From positions 3,720,001 through 3,784,000 of the forward strand of contig NZ_CP065958.1 of NCBI RefSeq assembly GCF_041270065.1: 64,000 bases of DNA, in the 5' to 3' direction. Below, piece by piece: positions 42,247-50,962 of this stretch. Source of the DNA: Streptomyces fradiae (GTDB lineage Bacteria; Actinomycetota; Actinomycetes; Streptomycetales; Streptomycetaceae). Position 1 is the first letter of the stretch; each line of letters begins with the position of its first letter. The translations under genes and the position numbers were made by a program. The notes under the pieces are model-generated. The model was not told the origin of the DNA, ran no database searches, and saw nothing but the letters and a program-made list of their open reading frames with translations.

Positions 42247-42460
42247 GCGGAGTGGTCACCTTCGACGTCGAGTTGGTCAGGTTCGATGTGTGGGGAGGGA
42301 GGCGGAACACAGGCGCATGGGCCTGACACAGGCGATGCCAGCCAATGTCAGGTCCATGACATGACCTGCGGTGCCGCGCGAGGCTGTGGCCTGAATGGGG
42401 GGCAGGCCACGCCCGTCGCCGGGTGCACGGATGCGCCCGGCGCGCTGACCGCAGAGGCGA

Positions 42461-42477
42461 AACTACAGCCTGTAGTT
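42461..42477. promoter_or_regulatory. TetR-type operator
   Basis: AACTACAG-C-CTGTAGTT is a perfect palindrome with 8-bp arms. A TACACT -10-like box lies 13 bp downstream. The site is 121 bp before the TetR gene at 42598, so autoregulation is likely. Confidence 0.7.
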
Positions 42478-42597
42478 CCGTTGGGCAGACCGTACACTAG
42501 CCGGTAACCACACACGAAAACCGGGCAGTCAAGACCCCTGACGAACCGACGACATCAGGCCACGCACGCATGGGCGAGAAGCCAGGGAGGGCAGGAG

Positions 42598-43224
42598 ATG
42601 GGCAAGCCGCCACGCTCCCCGCTGACCCGGGAGGGCATCCTGCGGGCCGCCCTGGCGCTGGTGGACGAGGAGGGCGCCGCCGCGCTGTCGACGCCCCGAC
42701 TCGCCGCCCGACTGGGCGTCAAGGGCCCCTCCCTGTACAACCATGTCTCCAGCCGGGACGAGATCATCGACGGCATCCGGGAGCTGATCGCGGCCGAGAT
42801 GGACCTCGACGCGAGCATCCACCCGTGGACCGCGGCGGTGGACAGCTGGGCCCGCGCCTACCGGGCCGCGATCGCCGCCCACCCACACGCGATCCCACTC
42901 CTCGCAGGACGGCCGGTGCGCTCGGCCTCTGCCCTACGCGGCTACGCGGCGGCATTCGACGTGCTGCGCGCCGCCGGATGGCCGGAGGACCACCTGATGC
43001 CCTTCGTGCAGTCCTTCGAGTATTTCCTCGCCGGCTCGGCCCTCGCCCTGGTCGACGCCCCCATCGCGCTGCCCCTGCCGGACGACGAACTCCCGCCCGG
43101 CCTGGACCCGTTCCTGAACGCCCCGCCCGACTACCGCGACATCGCGTTCGACGCGGGCCTGGCCGCCCTCATCCGCGGCTTCCAGGCCACCCTCGACACC
43201 CTCCGGACCGCCACCGACCGGTGA
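42598..43224 (+). CDS. TetR-family regulator with TetR_C domain
   Basis: 208 residues with AGGAG upstream. The helix-turn-helix is LSTPRLAARLGVKGPSLYNHVSSRDEII (about 30-57). The C-terminal part (PHAIPLLAGRP, QSFEYFLAGSALALVD) fits the TetR_C group, related to tetracycline repressors. No target gene is adjacent apart from itself and the divergent lipoprotein. Confidence 0.88.
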   Translation: MGKPPRSPLTREGILRAALALVDEEGAAALSTPRLAARLGVKGPSLYNHVSSRDEIIDGIRELIAAEMDLDASIHPWTAAVDSWARAYRAAIAAHPHAIPLLAGRPVRSASALRGYAAAFDVLRAAGWPEDHLMPFVQSFEYFLAGSALALVDAPIALPLPDDELPPGLDPFLNAPPDYRDIAFDAGLAALIRGFQATLDTLRTATDR

Positions 43225-43563
43225 GCCCAGGCACCGACACCCCTCGCGAGGCCGTGCCACAACGTGCCGGCAGGCGCGGTGAACAGCGGTCAGCCGTCGA
43301 ACACCTCGTCTTCGAGCACATCAGGGAAGTCGGTACGGGAGATCAGGTGGTCGTAGCCGAGGCCGGCCGCGTGGTCGGCCGGAGGTGCGGGATGCCGCAG
43401 TGGCGGAGCTTTCTGTGAGCGACTGCTCGGGCTGGGGGTCGTGACCACTCCGTCCGACGCCCCCTGACAGCTCCGACGAGAACAGCCACGCCGCTGAACT
43501 GCGGGAGCGGTGGACCTGCAGCCAGTGCATCCAGACCCCTTCGCGGGCCGGACTGCGGGGTGT
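43225..43563. other. Gap with a fifth integrase-end scar at about 43252-43292
   Basis: The bases encode PCHNVPAGAVNSG, almost identical to the scar at 34883 (PCHNVPVRAVNSGHQ), then diverge. The attachment core is absent. No gene is supported in the remaining 270 bp. Confidence 0.4.
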
Positions 43564-43965
43564 CTACGGCTGGGTGGAGAAGATGGTGCAGATGCCGTCC
43601 TCCGCGCAGGTGGCCGGGTCGGTCTCGGCGGCGCGGTGGGCGAGAGTACGAAGTGCGGTGCGGGTGGTGCGGAGTTCGGCGATGCGGCGGTCGATCTCTT
43701 CGAGGTGCTGGTCGATGAGGTCGGTGACGTGGACGCAGGGGGCTTGCCCGCCGTCGCGGAGGGCCAGGATGCCGCGGATCTCGGCGAGGGTGAGGCCGGC
43801 GTGCTGGGCGTCGCGGATGAAGGCGAGCCGGGTGGTGGCTTCGGGCGGGTAGTCGCGGTAGCCACCGGAGGTCCGGGGTGGGGCGGGCATCAGGCCGGCC
43901 TGCTCGTAGTAGCGGATGGTCTTGGCCGTCACTCCGCCGGCGTCGGCGAGGTCTCCGATGCGCAT
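43564..43965 (-). CDS. merR: MerR-family mercury-type regulator
   Basis: 133 residues. The helix-turn-helix is in residues 1-45 (KTIRYYEQAGLM). C77 (APCVHV), C120 and C126 (DPATCAEDGIC) match the three-cysteine metal site of mercury-sensing MerR proteins. Divergent from the MerB-type gene across a perfect palindrome with over-long promoter spacing, the classic MerR arrangement. Confidence 0.88.
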   Translation of the reverse strand: MRIGDLADAGGVTAKTIRYYEQAGLMPAPPRTSGGYRDYPPEATTRLAFIRDAQHAGLTLAEIRGILALRDGGQAPCVHVTDLIDQHLEEIDRRIAELRTTRTALRTLAHRAAETDPATCAEDGICTIFSTQP

Positions 43966-43981
43966 GCCTCAAGGCTAGCGC

Positions 43982-44013
43982 TTGACCTTCCAGTGCACTG
44001 GAAGGTCTACGTT
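43982..44013 (+). promoter_or_regulatory. MerR-controlled promoter
   Basis: The -35 TTGACC (43982) and -10 TACGTT (44008) are 20 bp apart. A perfect 24-bp palindrome (43984-44007, core CCTTCCAGTGCACTGGAAGG) fills the spacer. Over-long spacing corrected by MerR distortion is a hallmark of this family. Confidence 0.88.
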
Positions 44014-44047
44014 CGGTTCAGAGGCGACAAGCCGAGAGGACGCTGCC

Positions 44048-45043
44048 ATGCGGATCACGGTTCTGACGGTTCCGGACTGCCCGAACGGCCCGGTCGTGAC
44101 GGAACGGATCACCGCCGCGCTGGCCGGCCGGGCCGCCGAGGTCGAGCACATCGAGGTGCACGAGGAGACCGATGCCGGCCGCTGGGGCATGGCCGGATCC
44201 CCGACCGTCCTGCTCGACGGCACCGACCCGTTCGCGGTGGCAGGGGCGGCGCCGAGCGTGGCGTGCCGCGTCTACCGCGAAGGCGGCCAGGTGGACGGCG
44301 CGCCGAGCGTGGCCGCCCTGCGTACCGCCCTCGCCGAAGCGGGCCTTGGCGAGGCTGCGGAGCGGAACTGCTGCGAGGAGGACCTGCTCGGTCTGGTCGG
44401 GCGGGGCGGCCGCGGACGGGTGGCTCCGGTCGAGGGCGGGCTGCGGGCCGTGCATCGAGCCGTACTGCGCCACTTCGCGACCACCGGCCGGGCGCCCGGG
44501 GTGGCGCTGCTTGAGCCTGTCGCGGCTGCTGCCGGGCGTACGGCCCGGGACGTGCTGGCGGAGCTCGACCGGGAGGACTTCCTGACACTGGACGAGGACG
44601 GGCAGGTCCGGGCGGCGTATCCGTTCTCCGCCGTACCGACCTCGCACCGGGTGCGTATCGACGGCGGGGCGGAGGTGTTCTCGATGTGCGCCGTCGACGC
44701 CCTCGGCATCCCGGCGATGCTCGGCCGGGACGCGGTGATCTCCTCCACCGATCCGGTCACCGGCGAGCCGGTCACGGTCACCTCGACGGGAGGGACGACG
44801 GTGTGGGAGCCGGAATCGGCCGTGGTCTACGTCGGCCGCCGAGGCTGCTCCGGTCCCGCCGAGACGGTGTGCTGCGACACGCTGAACTTCTTCACCAGCC
44901 GCGCATCGGCCACCACCTGGTCGAAGCGGCATCCGGACGTGCCCGGCGAGATCGTCGGCCAGGACCGCGCCGAGGAACTGGGCCGGGCGGTCTTCGGCCC
45001 GCTGCTCGCCACGGAGGCCCCCGACTCCCCGAGCGCTCCCTGA
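44048..45043 (+). CDS. merB: Alkylmercury lyase with N-terminal thioredoxin-like extension
   Basis: 331 residues; GAGAGGA precedes the ATG. Residues 1-95 resemble a small thioredoxin-like domain (VLTVPDCPNG, GSPTVLLDG) with Cys at 11, 73 and 108-109. Residues 130-320 are MerB: C214-x-x-D217 (SMCAVD) and the second cysteine in ETVCCDTLNFF (275/276) match E. coli plasmid MerB C96, D99 and C159. It should break carbon-mercury bonds. No mercuric reductase (MerA) is adjacent. Confidence 0.88.
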   Translation: MRITVLTVPDCPNGPVVTERITAALAGRAAEVEHIEVHEETDAGRWGMAGSPTVLLDGTDPFAVAGAAPSVACRVYREGGQVDGAPSVAALRTALAEAGLGEAAERNCCEEDLLGLVGRGGRGRVAPVEGGLRAVHRAVLRHFATTGRAPGVALLEPVAAAAGRTARDVLAELDREDFLTLDEDGQVRAAYPFSAVPTSHRVRIDGGAEVFSMCAVDALGIPAMLGRDAVISSTDPVTGEPVTVTSTGGTTVWEPESAVVYVGRRGCSGPAETVCCDTLNFFTSRASATTWSKRHPDVPGEIVGQDRAEELGRAVFGPLLATEAPDSPSAP

Positions 45044-45071
45044 CGTACCGTCGATCGAGGAGGATGACCCC

Positions 45072-45557
45072 ATGCAGATGCGGATCGAAGCGGTCGACCT
45101 TCCCGGCCGTACGTGCGGTGCCGCCCCGGACTTCCCCGGCTACGACAACATCCACGTCGCGGTCCAGCGGCGCGACCGCAGAGACGAGCTGCTCGACCCG
45201 CACCCCGGCGACGCCGCCTCGGCGACGTGGACGCTGGACTGTACGGCGACGGCGACCGACGCGGGCATCGACATCAGGGGTCCCTACATCCAGGGCCGGC
45301 CCGGAGCCCGCTTCGTCTACCTGTCCTGGGGCACCATGGACGAAGCGGGGACCTTCACCATGTTCCGGCGGGCCAAGCTCATGCTCGACGCGATCGCCCC
45401 CGCCACCGTCACCGCCGCGATGAGCTCCGGACGGCTCCTCGCGCGCCTGCGTCTCACCGACGGGCGCGGCCAACCCTTGTGCGCCCAGGTCCGGCCACCG
45501 CACATCGAGTGGTCGGCCGCACCGCAGCCACGCGGCGTCGACACCGCGACCCCGTAG
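45072..45557 (+). CDS. DUF5990 family protein
   Basis: 161 residues; GAGGAGG precedes the ATG. The pattern MRIEAVDLPGRTC...IHVAVQRRDRRDELLDPHPGD and FVYLSWGTMDEAGTFTMFRRAKLML fits DUF5990, an uncharacterised actinobacterial family. It lies 28 bp after merB and could be co-transcribed with it. A link to mercury is not otherwise supported. Confidence 0.72.
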   Translation: MQMRIEAVDLPGRTCGAAPDFPGYDNIHVAVQRRDRRDELLDPHPGDAASATWTLDCTATATDAGIDIRGPYIQGRPGARFVYLSWGTMDEAGTFTMFRRAKLMLDAIAPATVTAAMSSGRLLARLRLTDGRGQPLCAQVRPPHIEWSAAPQPRGVDTATP

Positions 45558-45698
45558 GGCGTACGGCGCGCCGGCCGCCCACGGACAGGGCCGCAGCCGG
45601 ACAGGGCCGCAGCCGCCCGTCGGCGGCCGTCGGCGGATAATGGAGGCGCGCAGGTGATCCCTCGCGGAGTAGCAGTTCCGCACGGCGGAAGGACCGCC

Positions 45699-46121
45699 AT
45701 GATGATCACGAACGATCGCCCGGCTTCGGACATACGCGAGCCTTCCCCCTCGCCGGAGGAGCGGCGGGTCTACCGTGCGCCCGTCGGCTCCACCTGGGTC
45801 GTCCGGGAGCCCTCCCCCGGGCCCGGCACCGTGGTGCTCTCCGCGACCGGTGAATTCGACATGGACACCGTGCAGTGCCTGCACGAGGCACTCGCCGACG
45901 CCCGCCACGCCGGTGCCCGGCAGACGGTCCTGGACATCTCGCAGGTCGGATTCGGCGACTCCTCCTTCCTGCACGAACTGGTCGCCGCCCACTTCAGCCA
46001 CCACCACCGGCTCGTCCTCGCCGGCCCGATCCCCGACCAACTGCGCGAGCTGTTCCTCCTGACCGGAACCCTCCGGCTGTTCCACACCGTCAGAAGCCGC
46101 AGGAGCATCGGCCTCACATGA
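45699..46121 (+). CDS. STAS-domain anti-sigma antagonist
   Basis: 140 residues; GGAAGGA precedes the ATG. GTVVLSATGEFDMDTVQCLHEAL and TVLDISQVGFGDSSFLHELVAA are nearly the same as in the 24638 gene, so the two are recent paralogs. The GFGDSSF serines are candidate phosphorylation sites. No cognate kinase gene adjoins this copy. Confidence 0.8.
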   Translation: MMITNDRPASDIREPSPSPEERRVYRAPVGSTWVVREPSPGPGTVVLSATGEFDMDTVQCLHEALADARHAGARQTVLDISQVGFGDSSFLHELVAAHFSHHHRLVLAGPIPDQLRELFLLTGTLRLFHTVRSRRSIGLT

Positions 46122-46321
46122 CCGGGCCTGCGCCTGGGTCGGTACGACGTAGTCGGGGCGGGCGGGATCGTCGTGCGTTCCTCGGCCTTCTCGCTGCCGG
46201 CGCCCTTGAGCCGGCACGGGTGGCGCCGGAGAGTGACGTGACGGTGTGTCCGCGTGTCCGGCACCAGCCTGCTGTGGCTTGATCGTCGGGCGGTCCCAGG
46301 CAGGGACCCGAGCATCCAACT

Positions 46322-46572
46322 CAGTCGGCATCTCCGGTCGAGGCGGCGCCCGTGAGCGTCACCTCCACCGCCGGCGCCAACCAGCCCTTCACCGTCCCGT
46401 CCGGCGTCACCCAGCTGACCATCACCGCCACCGGCGCCGCAGGGCAGAACGGGTCCGACGGAGGCGCGGGCGGAAGCGGCTCCACCGTCACCGGCACCGT
46501 GACCGTGCCGTCGGGCGCCAGCACCCTCTACGTCAACGTCGACACGGGCGGAGGCGCCGGCGCCCTGAGTCA
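46322..46572 (+). pseudogene. Fragment of a glycine-rich surface protein
   Basis: About 75 codons read VTSTAGANQPFTVPSGVTQL, then TITATGAAGQNGSDGGAGGSG. This is the start of a beta-sandwich plus glycine-rich region of a secreted protein. There is no signal peptide upstream and the frame leaves the family pattern at GALSHGTP, where the regulator gene begins. Confidence 0.5.
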
Positions 46573-46602
46573 CGGTACGCCGCTCAGAAGCGTCGGTCGG
46601 TT

Positions 46603-47404
46603 TCAGGCGGAGGCGGCTTGGAGGAGGGTTTCGGCGGCAGCGGTGCGGGCGTAGAGGACGGAGCGGCCGGCACGGTGGGCGCTGACCAGACCCGCGTTGC
46701 GTAGCGCGGTGAGGTATTGGGACACCCCGGCCGGGGAGAGTCCGGTGCGGTGGGCCAGTTCGGTGGTGGAGGCCGGGGTCTCCAGTTCGGCCAGGAGCAG
46801 CGTTCGTGAGCGGCCCAGGACCGGGGCGAGAGCGCCGGTTCCTGTGGCGGGCCGTGTCACCCAGAGCGTGCCGATACCGCGGGCCGGATAGGCGAGTTGT
46901 GGCGGGTCCGGCGGTCGCACACGGGTGCGCAGACCGGGGCCCGTGAACGCGGAGGGGATCAGCAGCAGTCCCGCGCCTGTGGACCGGCGGGGCAGGTTTC
47001 GTTTCCGGCGGACCAGTGTGAGCGTGTTGTCGGCCCAGCTCACCGAGGTGTGCAGGTCGTTGAAGAGGTGGCCCGTGCCGTGCTCGGCGACGGTGCGGGC
47101 CCGGTGGAGGATGTCGGCGTCCAGCACGGCCTTGATCCGTGCCCAGTACGGGGCGAGTGCCAGCTCCCAGTACGTTTCGACCTCTCTGGTGACCTTGGCC
47201 AGACGGGAGGGCGGGTCGGCGTGCAGGCTCGACAGCCGCGGGCCGAGGTGTCCCTGGTGGCGGGCGAGGTGGTCGAGGTCCTGACGGACCCGGTCGGCGG
47301 GCGAGGCCGAGATCGCATCCCACTCGTCCGCCGGTGTGGGGGCCGGTCCGGCGGGGGCCGGGTTGAGGAAGTCGGGCACGTAACCGGAGGGTCCGATCAG
47401 CTCG
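46603..47404 (-). pseudogene. ArsR-type regulator lacking its N-terminus
   Basis: About 265 codons. The C-terminal helix-turn-helix STTELAHRTGLSPAGVSQYLTALRNAGLV is complete. The preceding SGYVPDFLNPAPAG and HLGPRLSSL segments fit DUF5937-type ArsR proteins, but their first ~60 residues are missing. The frame instead runs into the antisense of the aldo/keto reductase at about 47405. An internal GTG (GYVPDF) might still be used. Confidence 0.6.
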
Positions 47405-48273
47405 GCGACCGCACGGTCCACCGGATCGGCTTCGGCACGATGCGCCTGCCCCAGCACGGCGAGGCGTTCGCCCCTGACGCCGTCCCTCGCGACCGCGACC
47501 AGGCGATCAAGGTGCTGCGCCGGGCGGTCGACCTCGGCGTGAACCACATCGACACCGCCGCGTTCTACTTCTCGCCGCTGCGCTGCGCCAACGAACTGAT
47601 CAACCGCGCCCTCGCGCCCTACCCGGACGACCTCGTCATCGCCACCAAGGTCGGCCCCGGCCGCGACCCCTCCGGTGACTGGCTGCCGCACGCCACCCCC
47701 GAGCAGCTGCGCGGCCAGGTCGAGGAGAACCTGCGCCGGCTGGGCCGCGACCACCTCGACGTGGTGAACCTGCGCATCGTCGGTACCGATTCCGTCGCCG
47801 ACCGCTTCGGCGCGCTCGCCGAACTGCGCGACGCCGGACTCATCCGCCACCTGGGCCTGTCCAACGTCCGCCCGCACCACCTCGCCGAGGCCCAGGCCAT
47901 CGCACCGGTGGTCTGCGTCCAGAACATGTACGGCATCGGCGCGTCGCGTGAGCAGGAGGAGCTCCTGCGCCTCTGCGGTGAACAGGACATCGCGTTCGTG
48001 CCGTTCTACTCGATCGCCGGCACCGGACGCACAGCCGGCGCAAGCGGCGTCGACAGCAGCAAGGTGCACACCATCGCCCGCGCCCACGGGGTCAGCACAG
48101 CCCAGGTCCGGCTTGCGTGGACGCTGCACCGCGGCCCGCACGTCCTGGCCATTCCCGGAACAGGCGATCTCGACCACCTCGCCCAGAACGTGGCCGCCGG
48201 CTCGCTGCGCCTCTCCGGGGACGAACTGGCCGTCCTGGACTCGCACTCCCTCGATGCCGAAACGACAGCGTGA
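47405..48273 (+). pseudogene. Aldo/keto reductase lacking its first residues
   Basis: The frame starts in mid-family at HRIGFGTMRLPQ and then is complete: HIDTAAFYF (Asp/Tyr), VIATKVG (Lys), HLGLSNVRPHHL, NMYGIGA, and C-terminal LDHLAQNVAAGSLRLSGDEL. No start codon with a ribosome-binding site precedes it; ATG 47430 would cut into the first strand. The normal N-terminus and promoter are lost at the same point where the divergent ArsR gene is cut. Confidence 0.6.
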
Positions 48274-48338
48274 GCAAGGCAGCCCGATGACGTCGCGGCC
48301 CCGAGCCGGCGCCGCCCGCGTTCGGACGCCCCCGTGCG

Positions 48339-48806
48339 TCAGGCGGCGGTGGTGCCGGGGCGGACGATGGCGACCGGGCAGGAGGCGTGGACGGCGCACT
48401 GCTGGCTGACGGAGCCGAGGAGCAGGCTGGCGAATCCGCCACGGCCCCGACTGCCCACGACCAGCAGGTCCGCGCCCACGGACGCCTCGGTCAGTACCGC
48501 GGCCGGGTTGCCCGGGGCCACGTGCTCCTCGAACGGCACGTCGCCCGACTGGTCCATCACGGCGCGGATCTCGTCGGACACCGCCTGTCTGGCCTGTTGC
48601 GGGTCGAAGGCGGCGTCCACGCCCGACGCGGACCAGCCCACGGCTCCGGGCACGTCGTAGGCGCCCCACGCCTCCAGCTTCGCGCCGGTCAGGCGGGCCT
48701 GCCGTACCGCCCATCGCAGGGCCTCGTACGAGGTCGGGGAGCCGTCCACTCCGACGACGATGCGCCGGGGCTCCTCGCTCTGCCCGCTCTGCTCACTGGT
48801 GTTCAT
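48339..48806 (-). CDS. Universal stress protein (UspA family)
   Basis: 155 residues; AAGGGA precedes the ATG. RRIVVGVDGSPTSYEALRWA (15-34) and the ATP-binding motif G-x2-G-x9-GS (VVGSRGRGGFASLLLGSVS, about 119-137) are intact, followed by CPVAIVRPG. It probably binds ATP. It starts 12 bp after the end of a proline-rich coding sequence, so the two may be one operon. Confidence 0.9.
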   Translation of the reverse strand: MNTSEQSGQSEEPRRIVVGVDGSPTSYEALRWAVRQARLTGAKLEAWGAYDVPGAVGWSASGVDAAFDPQQARQAVSDEIRAVMDQSGDVPFEEHVAPGNPAAVLTEASVGADLLVVGSRGRGGFASLLLGSVSQQCAVHASCPVAIVRPGTTAA

Positions 48807-48818
48807 GGCGAGTCCCTT

Positions 48819-49281
48819 CACGTCACCGGCTCCGGCGCGGGCACCGGACCGGGCAACGGCCCCGGCTGGGGTCGCGGCTCCGGGCGCGGGCCCCCCGGCT
48901 GCGGATCCGGCCCGGGCTGCGGAGGCGTCGGCGGCACCGGGTCGGGGCCGCCGGGCCCGGACCGGGAACCGGCCCCGGCTGCGGACCAGGCCCCGGGCCC
49001 GGTGCCGGCGTGGGGCTCGGCGGAACCGGATCATTCGGCGGAGTGCCCATCGAGGCCCGTGCTGCTCGCGCCGGCTCCGGCCCCGGCCTTGGTGCCGGTG
49101 CGGGGCCAGGACCCGGACCGGGCCTCGGCCCCGGCCCCGGACGGGGTGCCGGCGGCCGGCCAGGGAACGGGTTCGTCGGGGGCGCCGGCCGCGGCTCCGA
49201 CGGATCCGCGGGGTCCGGCGGCATCGGACGGGTCGGGGTCGGGGGAGGGAGACCGGTCTGCGCGTCGCTCACCATGATCAC
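48819..49281 (-). pseudogene. Proline/glycine-rich protein gene, apparently frameshifted
   Basis: The frame from GTG 49281 (or ATG 49275) encodes SDAQTGLPPPTPTRPMPPDPADPSEP and PGPGP repeats, then decays to arginine-rich sequence near 48960. In the next frame the same pattern continues (DPVPPTPPQPGPDPQPGGP) to a stop at 48819. A single indel explains both. Real frameshift or sequence error cannot be told here. Confidence 0.45.
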
Positions 49282-49478
49282 ACCCGTTCACAAGGTCCTC
49301 GGGCGGTAGCTCTCCACTCTCTCGGCTGCCCGGACAGGGCCCGCCCATTCCCCGCCCCCTGCCCTCTGCCCCCTGCCCCCTGCCCCCTGCCCCCTGCCGG
49401 GCATAGCGGCACGACGTCCGGGAACGCGCTCATCAGAGGAGTGGCGTGAGCGGTGAGGAGACGGCGGGAGGAGACGGC

Positions 49479-50633
49479 ATGGACACCTCGCTTCCGGAGA
49501 CCCTTCCGGAGACCATGGCGGCCTGGGTCGTCTCCGCCGACCGCCCGGGGAGCCTGGAGCGCGCGGAGCTCCCCGTACCGGTCCCGTCGCCGGACGAGCT
49601 GCTGGTCCGCGTACGGGCCTGCGGCGTGTGCCGTACCGATCTGCACGTCCGCGACCACGACCTGCTGCCCCACCAGGACCGGGTCGTACCCGGCCACGAG
49701 GCCGTCGGCGACCTCGTCGCCACCGGCAGCGAGGTCACCGGGGAGCAGCGGCCCCGGGCCGGCGCGCCGATCGGCATCCCGTGGCTCCGCGGCACGTGCG
49801 GCGCATGCCCGTACTGCACGCGCGGCCGGGAGAACCTGTGCCTGTCCTCGCGCTACACCGGCTGGGACGCGGACGGAGGCTATGCCGAGTACGCGACCGT
49901 CCCTGCGGAGTACGCCTACGAGCTCCCCACCGGATCTCCCAAATCCCCCGGGTACTCCGCCGAGGAGCTGGCGCCCCTGCTCTGCGCCGGGATCATCGGC
50001 TACCGGGCCCTGCGCCGGGCGGATCTGCCCGCCGGCGGCCGGCTCGGCATCTACGGATTCGGCGCCTCCGCGCACCTCGTCGCACAGCTCGCCCTCGCCG
50101 AGGGCGCCACCGTCCATGTGCTCACCCGCTCGCCCGCCGCCCAGACCCTCGCCCTGGAACTCGGCGCCGCCTCGGCCCGCGACGCCCTGCGAGGGCCGCC
50201 CGAACCGCTGGACTCCGCCGTCCTCTTCGCCCCCGCGGGCGAGCTCGTACCGGTGGCCCTGGAGGCGCTGGGCAGCGGCGGAACGCTCGCCGTCGCGGGC
50301 ATCCATCTCTCCGACATCCCGCCCCTTGACTACCGCAAGCACCTCTTCCGGGAACGGACCGTCCGCAGCGTCACCGCCAACACCCGCGAGGACGGACGCG
50401 CGTTCCTGTCCGCGGCCGCCGAACACCGACTGCGCCCGACCCTGTCCCGTTACGACTTCGCCGCCGCCGACACGGCCCTGGACGACCTCGCCGCCGGCCG
50501 CGTCCACGGCGCGGCGGTCCTCCGCATGCCCGTACCGCCCGAACCGCAGGAGGCTCGTCATGAACGAACGGAAGCTCTCCCGCGAGGAGAAGATGATCCT
50601 CGACGGCATCGAACAGGACCTGCGGGGCGATGA
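49479..50633 (+). CDS. Zinc-dependent alcohol dehydrogenase
   Basis: 384 residues; GGGAGGAG precedes the ATG. Catalytic zinc ligands are in GVCRTDLHV (Cys) and PGHE (His/Glu). The structural zinc lobe is [15 protein letters not shown], four cysteines. The cofactor motif is [11 protein letters not shown], in place of GxGxxG. It is a medium-chain NAD(P)-dependent alcohol dehydrogenase, substrate unknown. Its last 74 bp overlap the next gene, and the final ~25 residues look unlike the family. Confidence 0.9.
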   Translation: MDTSLPETLPETMAAWVVSADRPGSLERAELPVPVPSPDELLVRVRACGVCRTDLHVRDHDLLPHQDRVVPGHEAVGDLVATGSEVTGEQRPRAGAPIGIPWLRGTCGACPYCTRGRENLCLSSRYTGWDADGGYAEYATVPAEYAYELPTGSPKSPGYSAEELAPLLCAGIIGYRALRRADLPAGGRLGIYGFGASAHLVAQLALAEGATVHVLTRSPAAQTLALELGAASARDALRGPPEPLDSAVLFAPAGELVPVALEALGSGGTLAVAGIHLSDIPPLDYRKHLFRERTVRSVTANTREDGRAFLSAAAEHRLRPTLSRYDFAAADTALDDLAAGRVHGAAVLRMPVPPEPQEARHERTEALPRGEDDPRRHRTGPAGR

Positions 50634-50904
50634 ACCCCTCGATCACCGGCTCCGCGCCCTCGGAGAGGAGAACAGCCCTGGCGGCTGGATACGCCGGCAC
50701 CGCCTCGGCCTGGCCACGGCATGCCTCGGCATCGTCTGCGTGGCCTTGTTCGTACCGACGGTCGCCACCTCGTCCCCGGCGCTGCTGTGGCTCTTCGCCG
50801 CCGTGTGGGTGGTCACCGCGGTGTGCCTCATCCGGTGGGTGGAGCGAGGGTGGCGCCGCCGGAGGACCGCAGCGGCCCGACGGAAGGCGGCGACGACGCC
50901 ATAG
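50560..50904 (+). CDS. DUF3040 membrane protein
   Basis: 114 residues; AGGAGG precedes the ATG. The N-terminal [26 protein letters not shown] is the DUF3040 signature. Two hydrophobic helices follow ([18 protein letters not shown] and [17 protein letters not shown]), then a basic tail. The family is actinobacterial with no known function. It starts inside the end of the alcohol dehydrogenase gene, so the two are probably translated together. Confidence 0.82.
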   Translation: MNERKLSREEKMILDGIEQDLRGDEPLDHRLRALGEENSPGGWIRRHRLGLATACLGIVCVALFVPTVATSSPALLWLFAAVWVVTAVCLIRWVERGWRRRRTAAARRKAATTP

Positions 50905-50925
50905 CGACGGCCGCGTCCCGCTGAC

Positions 50926-50951
50926 GGGGCGGGGCGGGGCGGGGCGGGGCC
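50926..50951. repeat. Tandem GGGGC repeat
   Basis: Five consecutive GGGGC units lie between the DUF3040 stop and the convergent oxygenase stop. They are a slippage-prone tract and may work with the neighbouring bases as a terminator. Confidence 0.7.
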
Positions 50952-50962
50952 GAACGAGCCGC

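Noticed and set aside
41188..42507. 439-codon plus-strand frame
   Set aside because: Antisense to the lipoprotein gene with its clear signal peptide and lipobox.
43290..43563. Protein-like C-terminus (YDHLISRTDFPDVLEDEVFDG) on the minus strand
   Set aside because: The short stretch looks natural, but no start, family or upstream continuation could be supported.
46603..48714. 703-codon minus-strand frame as one protein
   Set aside because: Only the part to about 47404 resembles an ArsR regulator; the rest is antisense of the aldo/keto reductase and beyond.
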